NCBI GenBank assembly: GCA_008508345.1 | Contig: QNGE01002397.1 | Location: 7,282-71,281 of the forward strand | DNA: 64,000 bases | Source of the DNA: Paragonimus westermani | Taxonomy: Eukaryota > Platyhelminthes > Trematoda > Plagiorchiida > Troglotrematidae | Reading direction: 5' to 3' | Shown here: piece after piece, positions 45,291 to 56,999 of the stretch | Layout of the letters: every line of letters starts with the position of its first letter | Position numbering within the stretch: the stretch's first letter is position 1 | Translations under genes and position numbers: made by a program | Notes under the pieces: model-generated | What the model saw: only the letters and a program-made list of their open reading frames with translations | What the model was told of the DNA's origin: nothing | Database searches by the model: none

Positions 45291-45522
45291 CAAGTTGGTG
45301 CTTGATTAGAGTGACAATGATTTGACAGACTTTATCAACCATCCGTACCCTATTCACTCCATTAATGATTCCGTTGTTACATTTCGATATAAAGTGTGGT
45401 ATATCTAACCTAATGGCATGTCACTGGAAGTAAGCCTGTTTGTCACACTGTATATATAAATATCTCCTTCACTGACGATAACTTCGATCCAAAAGTTTTC
45501 TTCACCAGGCATCAATATGCAT

Positions 45523-45590
45523 AACTAAATCAGTAGGGCAGTCTTAATTGTGGCTGTCACATGGTTGCACGTACCACTAACACTGTCTAA
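45523..45590. repeat. Dispersed repeat, copy b
   Basis: Partner of 42225-42300 in the same orientation. It lies about 230 bp downstream of the end of PLE 2, while copy a lies about 1.4 kb upstream of its start. The pair therefore brackets the PLE in direct orientation, which could be coincidence. Confidence 0.45.
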
Positions 45591-46149
45591 GTCATAGTGC
45601 ACCCAGACGGCTTTTCCAATTTCTTTTTGTTCATTTTGTCCAAATGTAATCGAAAACGCCTGAAACGAATCGGTATTGTTAGCAATCTTCCAGAATAACT
45701 AGTGTGAACTGTAGAAGTCTAACTCAGCGCAAACGACTTCGTACAAATGTTTTTAAGCGAAAGGCATGCACCAGAATTGTGTGGATTGCATAATGTTGAT
45801 TGTTGTAGTCATCTACACGTGTATACAGTTTCAATCTGTACGATTATGCAAACACCTCTATATGTGTGCATGCAGATCGCATTCTTATACCACTCGTGGG
45901 ACAAATGAACTTTTATACGTGAAGTGACGTATCCAGGGTAGACGTCTACATTTAAGCACTTTCTCACGTATAATCCGGTATTCGTCTACAATATTATTTT
46001 AAAAACTTTAGAAGACGGTTACAGCTTATAAGCTTGAGGTTGTTTACCTACTGGATATAATTTGACGTTCCTGAGCAGATGAAAGTATACTCTGGCTTAC
46101 GTTTACCATGTGATAAAACGGTACTTTTCGAAGGAAGGAACTTCCTTGA

Positions 46150-46445
46150 AGAAACAACCCCGATGGAAAAAGTATTTTAGCTGCACAACCAATCACTTGT
46201 CTGAACGGATCCGTGGACATCGCCTAGTCCAGCTCAATAGGTGTAACATAACCTACCAACAGAGCCATACGATAATTTTTGATGAAATTGAAACATTCTC
46301 TCCATCTGATGGAGGTATTTTGTTCAACTCTCTGAAGGTATTGAAGCGTTGGATCCTATCCACGGTTAGGTCTATCAGGATCCACTGTACAACCCACCCA
46401 TTTTCGCCGAGATATGTATGAATGGAGATTTGGTGCTGCAATGAC
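46150..46445 (+). pseudogene. Penelope-like element fragment, GIY-YIG C-terminus
   Basis: An open frame reads CTTNHLSERIRGH (the GxTxRxLSxRIxEH block of PLE GIY-YIG nucleases, with its catalytic Arg region), then LNRCNIT and FDEIETF (the linker and second conserved block), then VLKRWI and SIRIHCTTHP (the closing LxxLEAIxIxxxxPxL block). No reverse transcriptase is attached upstream. This is a 5'-truncated relic separate from PLE 2, which has its own GIY-YIG tail. Confidence 0.6.
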
Positions 46446-46979
46446 CATCCTTCATCCGGTCATGTTGCAATCATTTATTTTTCTAGAGTGGTCTAGATTA
46501 CAGCTTGACGTTGACATGCCAAATTTTCTCAACCCATCGTTCAACTGTTTACTCTAATGGTGTTTCCGTTGTAAAATTTCATATATATTTGACCGCTGAG
46601 CCTCACCATTAAGTACTGAAGCTGAGCTTGTTCGGCAAAGTATTTTCACCAGGACAACTTCACGAATTCCTTCACACCCTTTCGAGGAAGACGAGAAAGC
46701 ACATGTATCTTGAGAATCGTCTATCAGGTTCAATCTTGAAAACAAGGCGCCTAATTCGACCAAATGTTTTATTAGTCAAATCGCCTGGGAAGCTATGTAA
46801 TGAAGTGAATTTTCGAACTGATTAATTGTGCCGAGATAGAATCCTGCGATCACTCGTTGAAAAACCCGCCATCACAAATGTTTTTCATGGACACTCGTTT
46901 AATTTCTGATCTGTCGTATAAAAGCAGAACAACTATATTTTGGAATAATTGGATGTGGAACTAGCTCACCACGACTACC

Positions 46980-47110
46980 TCGCGCGAAACTGTCAAGATA
47001 TTCTACTCAACGTCTAGTTTACAAAGGGCTTTGTGAGTAGTCCGTTTGGCACAATTTTTGCTGATGATCTCGTAACAGGTCTCAAGGAGCAAACTGAGTA
47101 AATATGTGCA
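46980..47110 (+). pseudogene. Possible Penelope-like reverse transcriptase fragment
   Basis: The frame reads TKGFVSSPFGTIFADDLVTG and then LKEQTE before a stop. This fits the PLE block (Q)xxGVAMGSPFGPxFADxFMxxLE. No YVDD-like motif or GIY-YIG follows convincingly. It lies downstream of the GIY-YIG fragment at 46.15 kb, so it would be yet another insertion. A chance match is possible. Confidence 0.3.
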
Positions 47111-48240
47111 TCTGCTTTTCAAAAGTTGCAATTGGTTGTAATTTTTCTCGTCGCCGAAGCTCATCAACGAGTACCGAGTTTAATGGGTCGGATAAATTCT
47201 TCATCCCCGAACGGAATTCACTAACGGACTTGGGATGAATAAAAATTTATCACTTTTTGTTGTGCGGGTGTTTCCATTGATCAAAGTACTATTTGCAAAA
47301 GTTCTTGGACAAGTGAGTGACAACATGAGACTACCAGGTTGAACGTGGTGTTGTTGGCCTCACAATATTTGTGAGTAGGAGATCATATGCATGCCAGTGA
47401 GCAATTCTCAGGTCGTTCGTCTGCCCCGAATGGTGACACAGTAACCACCCGGCTAACAATAGTCGATGACCCCACGACTAGGATTTCACCCCAGTGTGAA
47501 ATAACAGGCTTTTACAGTTGAACAATATTTTGCTCACTTCTACCTAGCACAGAGCTGTTTGATGCAGCAGGAACATCGTTGCAGTTGTTTGGATCAATAT
47601 AAGGCTGAAAGTTTTAATGAACGTTCTATTACGTAGTTCCGAAGAAGACGTAATATGTGAATTCGAACTTATCGCTTCCCGGAAGTAGTAGTGTTCCGGA
47701 GCTTTTGATCAAAACGGAGTTATATATCAACAGGTAATTCATAATAAAAAGTTTGCATCGAGAATAGCACTATTCAGGCCTGATGGTGTTACTCTCGGTG
47801 TGGTGACGAATTTCCAAAAACGAGCCCGCTTTTACACTGCCTCTCTGCGCATTGTGAATTTTTCGCGGGCTTACACGCAATCTGCTCTTATTTTTTCGAT
47901 CACAGTGTGCTCGACATTGCTCGAAGTATCACACCCGTATTCTGTGATATTTATTATCAAATTTTTGCTGACCTTAATATTTTGTCGGTCAAATTCAAAC
48001 AGTGTGGGTTGTGAACATGCGCTGGAACACATCAAGTCCAGTAAAATGGTGTGACACATCCGCGTTCGGTAACAACAATGGCGTATTTTCTGCACCTTTG
48101 AAGTCTCTTAAAACTTGACGTTTATACACACGTCACATAACTCTATGAATTCAAGGAGTTGTGAGAGGTCGTGAAAGATGTGAAGAATGTTGAAACCATC
48201 CCACTTACCAAACGTTTTGCTTATTTCTTCAACATCTGAA
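47110..48240. other. No confident feature
   Basis: Overlapping frames on the two strands at 47800-48095 are both open for 70-85 codons. The minus frame (FDRQNIKVSKNLIINITEYG) is the more protein-like, but no splice sites decide it. Confidence 0.35.
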
Positions 48241-48245
48241 CGCAG

Positions 48246-48466
48246 TTTGGTTTGTATTGTTTTCGGATGCATATGGGGAAAGTTATAATTGGAAGACGTG
48301 CGATAACGAATTAAACAGCAATAATGGACAGTGTCAGCAGTTGATTGGAAATACAAATGCGGACAGTCGAATACAATTAAAGCATGCCTCACAAATTGAC
48401 AAAACAAATGTACAAAATCAGCGTTCCGGCTTCGAACAAGAGACAGAAACAACAACAACCAGCTGA
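48246..48466 (+). CDS. Exon-like segment, low-complexity acidic/polar tail, unidentified
   Basis: A pyrimidine-rich acceptor (TTGCTTATTTCTTC...CGCAG) precedes a frame open for 72 codons to TGA. It starts WFVLFSDAYGESYNW and becomes rich in Asn, Gln, Ser and Glu, ending ETETTTTS. That composition is typical of disordered C-termini and unlike AT-driven random frames. The minus strand is also open across the same bases (48108-48458), so the strand is uncertain. Confidence 0.3.
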
Positions 48467-48695
48467 GTTGCGAGGCAACGCTAGAGGGTCGGAGATTTCA
48501 CAGTTGTACTCTGTTACCTAAATCTGCCAAACTACTCATTATTAAAATGACACGTGGTTGACTACAACAGTGCTATTTGAACTGCAACGTCCGTGCTGTG
48601 ATAGGCTTGTCATGATCACGACTTCTGACTTCTGTTTGATTTCTCAATACAACGTATACATTGTCTGACTATCTTCAAGCTATATTGACCTTACC

Positions 48696-48850
48696 TCAGT
48701 CGACTATGTTAAAGGTGGAGTGAGTGGGAACTGAGGAGGGGTTATTCTTTTGTGCTGGTATAGCAGCCCGTTTTTGAAGCTTGATCGACTCAATTGCATT
48801 TCGTCCATAAATGTTTTGTGGTTCCACACTTTTCAAAGAATAATCTGACA
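48696..48850 (-). CDS. Probable terminal coding exon, unidentified
   Basis: On the minus strand a (TC)9 tract followed by GCTGCTAG forms an acceptor. The exon is open in one frame only, SDYSLKSVEPQNIYGRNAIE, then a basic stretch (SIKLQKRAAIPAQKN), then a Ser/Pro/Thr-rich end (THSTFNIVD) and TGA. It resembles a cytoplasmic or disordered C-terminal tail. No family is recognised. A donor-like GAG|GTAAGG directly after the stop could be chance. The frame at 49758-49990 on the same strand might be an upstream exon. Confidence 0.4.
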
Positions 48851-48872
48851 CTAGCAGCACTCCCGACAGACC

Positions 48873-48890
48873 AGAGAGAGAGAGAGAGAG
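48873..48890. repeat. (AG)9 microsatellite
   Basis: Nine AG units. On the minus strand this is a pyrimidine tract about 20 nt upstream of the splice-acceptor-like AG of the exon at 48696-48850, where it could act as the polypyrimidine tract. Confidence 0.85.
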
Positions 48891-49757
48891 TGAAGCCAAT
48901 CATTTTGGTCCGGTGAGCGATCGATACTTTAAGTATGACAAGTAACATTTCTCAATCAAACCGAGGACAGATTTGAAGGCAGCAACAAGCAACACTCCCG
49001 GACAAAAGCATCTATGTTTGCTACACAATATCTGGTTGTAATTGAGCGTTATCAAGTGACATTAAGGGGTTGGGCGTTGACAATGCTATAGCAATTAGTA
49101 GCGGCAAAATATGTTTTGATTTTAGATATACATTGTCTACACTCAGTTAGCAAACGTATTGAAAAGAGTTATACGCACTACAATAACTTGCACTGTGACT
49201 GTACTTTGTTCACATTGGAAAACGTATACAATGCAGTTCGGCTGTTAATCAGCCACTTGTGATTCGTGAGGTTCAAACTATCTAAAATTTTGCAGCATGA
49301 TTCAGGAGAAGGTTTCGAATAATATGTGACAAATGAATACCAAATGGACTGAACACATTAGACTTGTCCATAAGTTTCAGTTGGTTGGTGTTTTGTAATC
49401 AGATTTTATTCACTCGTTATGATGCAACTGATGACTGTCATCATACACAAATTTAACTGAAACAGTTTTTTTCCGGAAATCATCAAATAATCAGTTAGTT
49501 GGCCCTGACTTTGTTTATTACACGTCTACCTTCACAATATTTTATCGCGTTGCCACAAGGGCTACTGTCACAAACGTGCTTATGCGCACATTTCTGTCAC
49601 CACAACACGCAAAGAAGTATTAGTTTCAGGGACACATTTGAATTTTGCATGGAAAACAAGTGCTCGGCTATTGATAATCATGTCCAGCAACAAAATCTGA
49701 GCACTCGCTCAAAAATTGTTGTAGGACTTGTCAAAGGCAATACAGCTTGAAACATTA

Positions 49758-49990
49758 CTAGATCAAACTTGCGGATATGGTCAGACAATGTACACCACCG
49801 ATGTTTAAGATGGTGTACGAATCGATTTCAAAATTATACTTATCACCCAACAAAAGTCCAATCTTACTGTTTATGGCGTTCTCTGTGAGCGATTGAAATG
49901 CGTCATCAAAAACGTTCAGATTGGTGTACCGGATCACGTTAACGTTGACTGTGTAAGACAGTTCTTGGCCAAGTCTACAGCCTAATCGTC
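49758..49990 (-). CDS. Exon-like frame, possibly extracellular domain or BEL/Pao relic
   Basis: The minus frame GQELSYTVNVNVIRYTNLNV continues through FDDAFQSLTENAINSKIGLL and then LGDKYNFEIDSYTILNIGG. The alternation of beta-like strands with an Asn/Asp helix recalls SEA-type extracellular modules. The LLLGDKYNFEI block also resembles the LIGxDYYWxxV block after BEL/Pao proteases. Neither match is decisive. The upstream acceptor and downstream donor are weak. Confidence 0.3.
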
Positions 49991-49999
49991 GGCACATTT

Positions 50000-52900
50000 T
50001 AACTTTTCTTGTGCACTACGGTGAAACATAATAATTACTGTTGAATATATGCTGGCTGGTTATAAAATTCTGAGCGGCTAGTTCAAACATTCAAACGGTT
50101 ATTTGAGAGTATTATGCTTTACTGATAACGCGCAGTCATGGTACACAAGAGCCATTCAGACTGTTTTGTTTCTAGACTAAGCAGGAAGAATTCCACTCGT
50201 GTACATCAACAAAAACATTACATCAGGAAGAAAAGATGACGAACGTTGGTTCTGAAGATCTCATTAGGCTAATAACTATTTATGGGTGGGAGTATTAAAT
50301 ATAGATTTGTCGCATGGTCTGGTAGGGTGGGCTACAACTTTTAATCGGATGGACCACAAGCAACTCAGGTCACTTGTGATTGATGAAAGGAGGGCTCGGA
50401 TAAACTGATCATCGATCATGAGAGGCGAAGGATACAAGTAAATGTCTTCTGTGTGTTTAGCTTTGAGCTACATAATCTAATCAAGGCCGATTCTGCCTAG
50501 CACGATTGCTCTTGTTTTTTCTGAACGACTGGACCATTTTGTCTTTGTGACTTTTATCCGCCGACTGAGTGTCAGTAACTTGGTTTGTAAACAAGACGGA
50601 TGATGCTTTTACGTCTTTGGGCATTTCCATTTCGGTAGGCACCGCATTTTCTGTTGTACAGTAACATACGAGTGACCACGTCAGCGTGCTTAGTTTGCGA
50701 TAAATCTATCTGGATAAGTGTACATCTCAAATATCCTAGACAAAAATGTTAATTCACGACCTTCTGCACCATCTGAACATAAGTTTCTTGCTCTGCCACC
50801 AGAGTAACGACCAGGACCCTGTTTTTTTGGTGTGCAGCACAAATTGTTAATAATCGTGTAGAGTCAGCTACAAATCGATTTGCATTACACAGCCAATCTT
50901 AACTACCCGTCAGCCTGTTAGGTTACATGGAGGTCAGGAAGTTGAAAACCATTGCGTGATTCAGCCTCTGACGCGAAGTGAACGAAGTTGCATGATTGGT
51001 AGAACGCTCCAACAAAACCAAGTAGCTCCTATGAACGATTGAGGATGGCGATCTTGTAGTCCAAGTAGCCACAACACGAAAGCTTGTCTCTTATTGTGAA
51101 TTTTTGAAGAAAAAATCGGCGAGCAAGTGACCCAGTATGGTTACCGCAGCTACATTCTCTGGTTTCCAGTAAAAATAATCACTCCGATTGAACTCTGATT
51201 GAGTGGTTGCAAATTAAGCGTACACTACAACATTATTTTCTTCGGAACTGTTGTTCAGCTGGCGAGGCAAACCTGCTCAGTCGCCCATTTTGCAATGCAC
51301 TTCGTCGAACTCTTCCACCATTTGTGGGTAGTTCGTGGTTTACAGTCTACTCACAAATGCCGCTCAATCTTAAAGCCAAATTGCCCGTCCACGTCCAAAG
51401 TGTGCTCTTGTACCCTTTTACGCGTTGTCGTACAACAGAGTGCAGCCGAGCTGGAAAAAGATCAAGTATTTCGAAAGATGCGAGAGTACTATGCAGTCCG
51501 CTTTGGAACTGCACTAAGAAGCTCCACAAGAAATGCGTTAGTCCGTGTTGTTTGCCGCCTGTGAGCAGTAATCGATCTGTCTTGGTTTCTCATTCACCAA
51601 TCACGAGTGATTTGAGTCGCTTCTGAATGACCAAATTACTAGCTGGGACTACTTTATCAGATCGTGCAGCAGATCCCTATGTAATTATCCAACCTTTAGA
51701 TAAACAGTTGCCCGATAATTGGTTCTCGAATGATATTTTCCTTCAGTATGTTTTCCTAATGGAAACATGGACCAACTTTATTTTCACTTTAGCCAATTCA
51801 CGAGCAAAGCACGATCTGTACTGCAACCCGCGGTAGCGCTTTTTGTAGCTTTAATGATAATATAAATTATCTGTCCCATTTTCATAATATGCATTACAGT
51901 GGCTGTTTGGATACAAGCATCCCAACAGCTATCAAGTTATAGAAAGGTTAATATTGGGCACGGTTGCGTAGAGTATTTAACAGCAGATAACTCTGAAAAT
52001 ATAATTTTAGGAGCAATTTGTGTATGCGCTGATTGTTTGGTGGATTTAAACCGACAAAACCAAAAAGACAGCGGAGTGATTTTTACAACAAGAACAGCTC
52101 CACGATACAATACTTAATCCTATTAGTTTGCGGCTGAATAGCACTGGCCAGAGATAAATTCAAAGATGAAACTATACACACGCCAGCAAAAGAATACAGC
52201 GTTAGTTATTATTTAATTAACAGGCCTTCAATGCCACATGTCGCACGCCGTGAAACTAACCAGCCTCGACTGAGCGGCTCTATTCGATTACTGATCTATG
52301 TAACAGACGTATGGTGAAATACTCTCTGATAACACTCCGATTACGGTGTTTTAATTGTTATCATCAACTATGATCAACATCACGTTTATCGGTAAAACGC
52401 CTGATGCAGTCGTGAGAATATATGCTTGTGGTTCCAATTCCCTAAGTGTGTTTTATAGGTGAGAATATATGAGGGCGTTTAATTTACAGGTCAGACGATT
52501 TTCGACAAACTGTCATAGTGGCGTTACTATGATATTACTAATATCTGTACTACCCTAGATCATCTGATCGGAAACGTTAAAAACTGGACACAATTTCTCA
52601 ACTCAAGAGAAATGCAATTATGAAAGTCACACGATGAAAAAGTATGAACGTACTGAAAACCTCTGAAACGAACATGTGGACTATTTACCGAAACTGTTGT
52701 GATGATTTTGTGGTAAAGCATTAAGTATATCGTACAATGATAAACAAAAATTTAGCAAGCTGTCACAGTTTTTAATGAACGCTTACACGTGAACAGAATG
52801 TTACTGACTTTTCAACACCCTTTATCTTAATGTCCATCTATTGGCTGTATGAAATTTGCAACCTTTTGGCTTCCTGTATCCTATATTATGGTGTACCATA

Positions 52901-54330
52901 TATCCATTTAAAAGTTAGATCAGGTTCAAAGGATTTGTCTTTAATATATGTTTACGCAAATAACAGATTCCGCATAGTTATGGTACATTTGGAAAGTGCA
53001 GTGTTCCAACGAAAGGTTTAGAATGACGTATAAATTATAAGTACATATGCAAATGTGGATTGGTATTTCATAAATTTGACACAAGACCACTTCACATTAA
53101 AAACTGAAATCGTTTTACATTTTTGAGACAAACGATCAATGCTCTTGCTCCGCTCTCATAAAAACAATGGAGTTTGAAATGTAGCAGTTGCAAAAGATAT
53201 GTTGAAAAGTACCAATGTTATCACATGGAGAGGTTTTAAAAATATAATAAATATACAAATATATAAATAAACGGAAGATGACAAGAGTTTCTGATGCCAA
53301 AGATGAAGTGAGAACAATGTGCTGAACTGTAGTCGCACTAGTTTAATGTGAAAAACGTAAAATACCTAGGTGAAATTCTTTTAGGTTTCAAGTGACAACC
53401 ATAACGTAGGTGGTCTCAGTCCATATACTGAAAGTCAAACATACTGTCTGCCTCTGAAATGAGATACAATAGCGGTAACTGGCATTTGTTTGACATTCTT
53501 CAGGCGACGTGAACGAAACCTTTGTAAACAAAGTTGTTGTTTTAAACCTGCACATAGTCACTTGGGGCGTTTTAGTCAAGTTGTAAATATCAACGTTCAG
53601 AAGTTAGAGTGAATAGTGATTAATTTCAGTAATTATTTTACTGCCACATAAATATGTTTTTACTTAACAACACTATATTTTCCATCTGAGGACAGCAACC
53701 AGTAGTCTTATATCGAGCGGTAACAACCAGTACCATAGTATCCAAGCAAACGCTTAGCGAAATTGATGGTTATTTGCTTATCGGTACAACTAAAGAGTTG
53801 CTTATTGATCACCTAGTCAGCATTCAGTTAATCCATTTCAAGCTGTCCACTAAATGATCGCATAGCGTAACACGGCAACACAACCTAACAGTGACGAACT
53901 GTCGCAATTCCAAGTGAGCACAACAAATTTCAGAAGCGAATGAGAAAAATTTACAGGGCTACGAACATTAACCTGATCAAGTATGTCAACAAAAGTGTGT
54001 GGTGTACGCCAACATACCTAGAGCATCTGGAACAAGACGGTTGAATACAAAACAATAATTGTTTGCTCAATATGCATCCGATGTAACGGGACTGTTCGTA
54101 TTAAATACCTGCATGGAAGATTTCAAATGTCATTGAGAACGCACTTGTAGGAATTAAAACTACTCAAGTCGAATTTATTGAATAGGAAAAATGATCGAAT
54201 CGGTGAACTAATGCGTAACCAGCACAGTTTATGTTAGAGACCTCTATTCACTGGTTGACTGATATTTTAATAACCTCTAAATGCACGACAATTGAAGATT
54301 TGGAGCAACATGAATGAATATCCTCTTCAT
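50000..54330. other. No confident feature
   Basis: At 51199-51626 two plus-strand frames are open together for over 120 codons, with no motif recognised in either. The rest has short frames only. Confidence 0.4.
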
Positions 54331-54336
54331 TTGTAG

Positions 54337-54467
54337 TGGCAAAATACGAAACTCCGAAAGTACCTTCAAACAACACTTCAGTGCAAATATTTCGTCGGAA
54401 AATTTATTCAATTTATTCTACTGAAGTTCAGTCAAATTTTGTCTTCACTATTACGATACTCCCACAG
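54337..54467 (+). CDS. Exon-like segment a, unidentified (possible membrane protein)
   Basis: The acceptor ATCCTCTTCATTTGTAG is followed by 131 nt with one open frame (AKYETPKVPSNNTSVQIFRR, then STEVQSNFVFTITILPQ) and a donor-like CCACAG|GTAAAA in phase 0. The peptide has an N-glycosylation-type NNTS and beta-strand-like alternation. If the next 23 nt are removed, the frame continues without break into segment b. Confidence 0.35.
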
Positions 54468-54490
54468 GTAAAATTGTTTAGTTTTATCAG

Positions 54491-54631
54491 ACTAATTTTG
54501 TGCGCAAAGGAGGAATGGTGCTTTGCTTACTGATTGTCGCTTCTGTAAATTTTGCAATATGTGGAATAAAGATTATTCTTGGTTTCAAAACGTTTGAAGA
54601 AATAAGGAGGCAATGTGCTTACGTTGATTAG
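54491..54631 (+). CDS. Exon-like segment b with a transmembrane-like stretch, terminal
   Basis: It begins right after TTTTATCAG and is open for 46 codons in the phase demanded by segment a: TNFVRKGG, then a hydrophobic run (MVLCLLIVASVNFAICGIKI), then FKTFEEIRRQCAYVD and TAG. The layout (polar domain, one membrane span, short charged tail) is that of a type I membrane protein end. The presumed intron 54468-54490 is only 23 nt, far below usual animal minima, so a frameshift in a pseudogene is the main alternative. An AATAAA at 54565 lies inside the frame. Confidence 0.3.
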   Translation, partial: TNFVRKGGMVLCLLIVASVNFAICGIKIILGFKTFEEIRRQCAYVD

Positions 54632-54639
54632 TGAGACAA

Positions 54640-56290
54640 CAATTACACCATCCTAAACAATGTCCCATGGAACGAAACCATCATATATTAATGCAGCAGG
54701 AGGTTTGAAATGAACAACATGATTAGCCGGAACGAGAAAGTACGACATTTTGCGTGTGCCATCTGATGTGTAAAGCCCAACTGTCAGCGAATTCACTTAG
54801 TCGTTCCTGTCGTTCCATAATATTTTTTCTGATGGAGCATTTATATTTACCTACCCTGTTACTCGTCTTGATTCCTACGGAAATCGCTTAGACGAGTATA
54901 TATACGCCGTGTCTGCTGTTGATTTCCATGCTATTTATAATTTCATTATACTCCACCCGAAAGGATGGCGTTGATAAATTAACCGTGACGTCGAACCCAA
55001 ACTCTCCAGAGTACTACGAGGCCGACTGCGTCGCTAATATCTATGCCAGTGTTTGCTACCAGTAATATGTTTAGTGACGTCGATGAGAAGTGTGTCCGGC
55101 TCAGGTTACCCACATATCCTTCTTGATGACAAGTTCGACCACGGTACGGTGTTTCGGAATTTCAAAAAACTTTCTGTTGCGAGTAGCCATTGCGGCCTAC
55201 ATTCGATCTCGAGGAGAGTGAATAGTGCCATCTACTGTCCGACAGAGATCCACGCAACTTCCTAAGGAAATTGACGTCACTGATTGTTTTTCCGTTTTCA
55301 TGGACTAATCCGTTTCGCTACATGTCCACACAGACATTTCTAAGAAGGAACATGAGTAAATAAGGTCCACATAGTACTCGATCACAGGAGTTCCAAATGA
55401 GTGCGTTCAGGATGTGCCTCTCGAAGCGCAGAATTCTGAGACGACCCGGGTTGGAACATAGTAAACTAAGGGGAAGGGGGACGGATATTTGTACATAGAT
55501 TAACTGATTGAGACTTCATTTGGTACCGAGTAAAATTTCAAACTTGCTCAGTGTTCAAGAATCACACAACTGCTAAACACATGGATCATCATTGTGAAAC
55601 CACAACGCATAAAGCTAGTCATACTACTTTCACACTTACATTGGTGACAAGCAAAATCTGCGGCAAGGTAGAACTTTTTTATACACTTGTTGATCGTCGC
55701 GAGTTTCCCATGTCGAAATGGATACCGCCCACCATACTGTAGATAATACATTCGGTCATTCACTATAGATCAAACCATGATGTTTTGTCGGTAACTTCTA
55801 CTGTATGTCCGAACAATAACTCTCACAACCTTATGAGTTTGATGCCATGATTTTTCAAGGGCGGCTACAATGCTCAACCCTCCAGTGAATTAGGCTGTTC
55901 CTCGTCAACACTGGTCATTCACCGTGTCAAACTGCCTAGAATTTCAGCGGAGCTTATTACTTCGTAGATGAGTTGGTCATTTCCGTCCAATTACTGCAGT
56001 TTTATAAGAAGTTTGTTGTCAATCGCTCACCCTAACTCCGAATGCAAGTAGTAGTGTTCTGGAGAATTTTGCCAGAACTTCACTGAATAAGCACTAATGC
56101 ACGAACGCATGTTTCCGAGGTTACGCTCATCCAAAACTTTTTGAAATCTGTTGTACACATTCATGGCGCAATACTTCGAAGGCGCCATTCGAAAACTTAT
56201 TCGATTGGTAGGCTCTAAAGCATTCCTTCAACAGACGTCTGAAATAGGAGGAGATTTACCACCGTTGCTGAACTATTACGGCAAAGCGGT
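54640..56290. other. No recognisable feature
   Basis: Short frames on both strands (for example 55053-55265) without motifs; no repeats or RNA features seen. Confidence 0.45.
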
Positions 56291-56299
56291 TTACGTACA

Positions 56300-56960
56300 A
56301 GATAACGTTCGACATTTACAACCCAACGCCTTATAATTTCTCCAGTAGAATTGTTGTCTATTTTCACGGCATTTTTCACTGGCCGCACTCGCAACGCACG
56401 TAGTGAAAGTTAACATAAAGTCGCACAACGAACGACGAATGTACTCCATCAGGTGAATGCAATCAGCCATATTTTTGGCGCACCGAAGATGCATCTTGTA
56501 AGATTCATCATATAACTTGCCTGTACTCCTGATATCGGTGTAAACATACGTGTTGTCGAGGAAACAACCGTTTCAGACGAAGTCATATTGCTGCATATGT
56601 GCCAGTTATGCGCGATACGTTTACGACTCAAAACCTCAGTCAAACCAGGTAGACAGATAGGGAGTAACACTGTACACCTTCATCCTGGTGCTGGCAACCA
56701 GAAATTCTTTCAAGAAATGAAACAACTAATTCCCTAGTCTCTGTCACGTACATCTTTGGTTGCATTCGTTCAAAATGTCTTTTCGCCGATGCACTGATGT
56801 CTTCAAGGCTTCCGTTTTCACCATACAATAAAACTGAGTGCAAGTAGGTGCTAATGCACCGAAGGAAGGCGCTGACTTTTGGTTTAGCATTTAAAAGGGT
56901 GGCATCCGTGTTTGTTTGTTTTCCATTCACTCTGCATGCGTGCCCTGCTGTTTGCAGCAC
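56300..56960 (-). pseudogene. gag: Ty3/gypsy-type gag fragment
   Basis: The minus frame has KPKVSAFLRCISTYLHSVL (the QVSAFLxCIGxxAxxIL capsid helix), then SAKRHFERM and ERISGCQHQDEGVQCY (the RxxxRxQxxDExVxxY block). After a shift it has RIAHNWHICSNMTS, then YDESYKMHLRCAKNMADCIH, which corresponds to the cysteine-bearing and closing helices. Three frames are needed. No zinc knuckle, LTR or pol is visible. It differs from the gags at 0.5-1.6 kb and 9.0 kb. Confidence 0.5.
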
Positions 56961-56999
56961 GACTTCCTGTTATGAACCTAAAGGGCTCACACCGCCTGC

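Noticed and set aside
51199..51626. Two overlapping plus-strand frames of 121 and 139 codons
   Set aside because: No recognisable domain, no splice or promoter signals; two frames open together suggests composition rather than coding.
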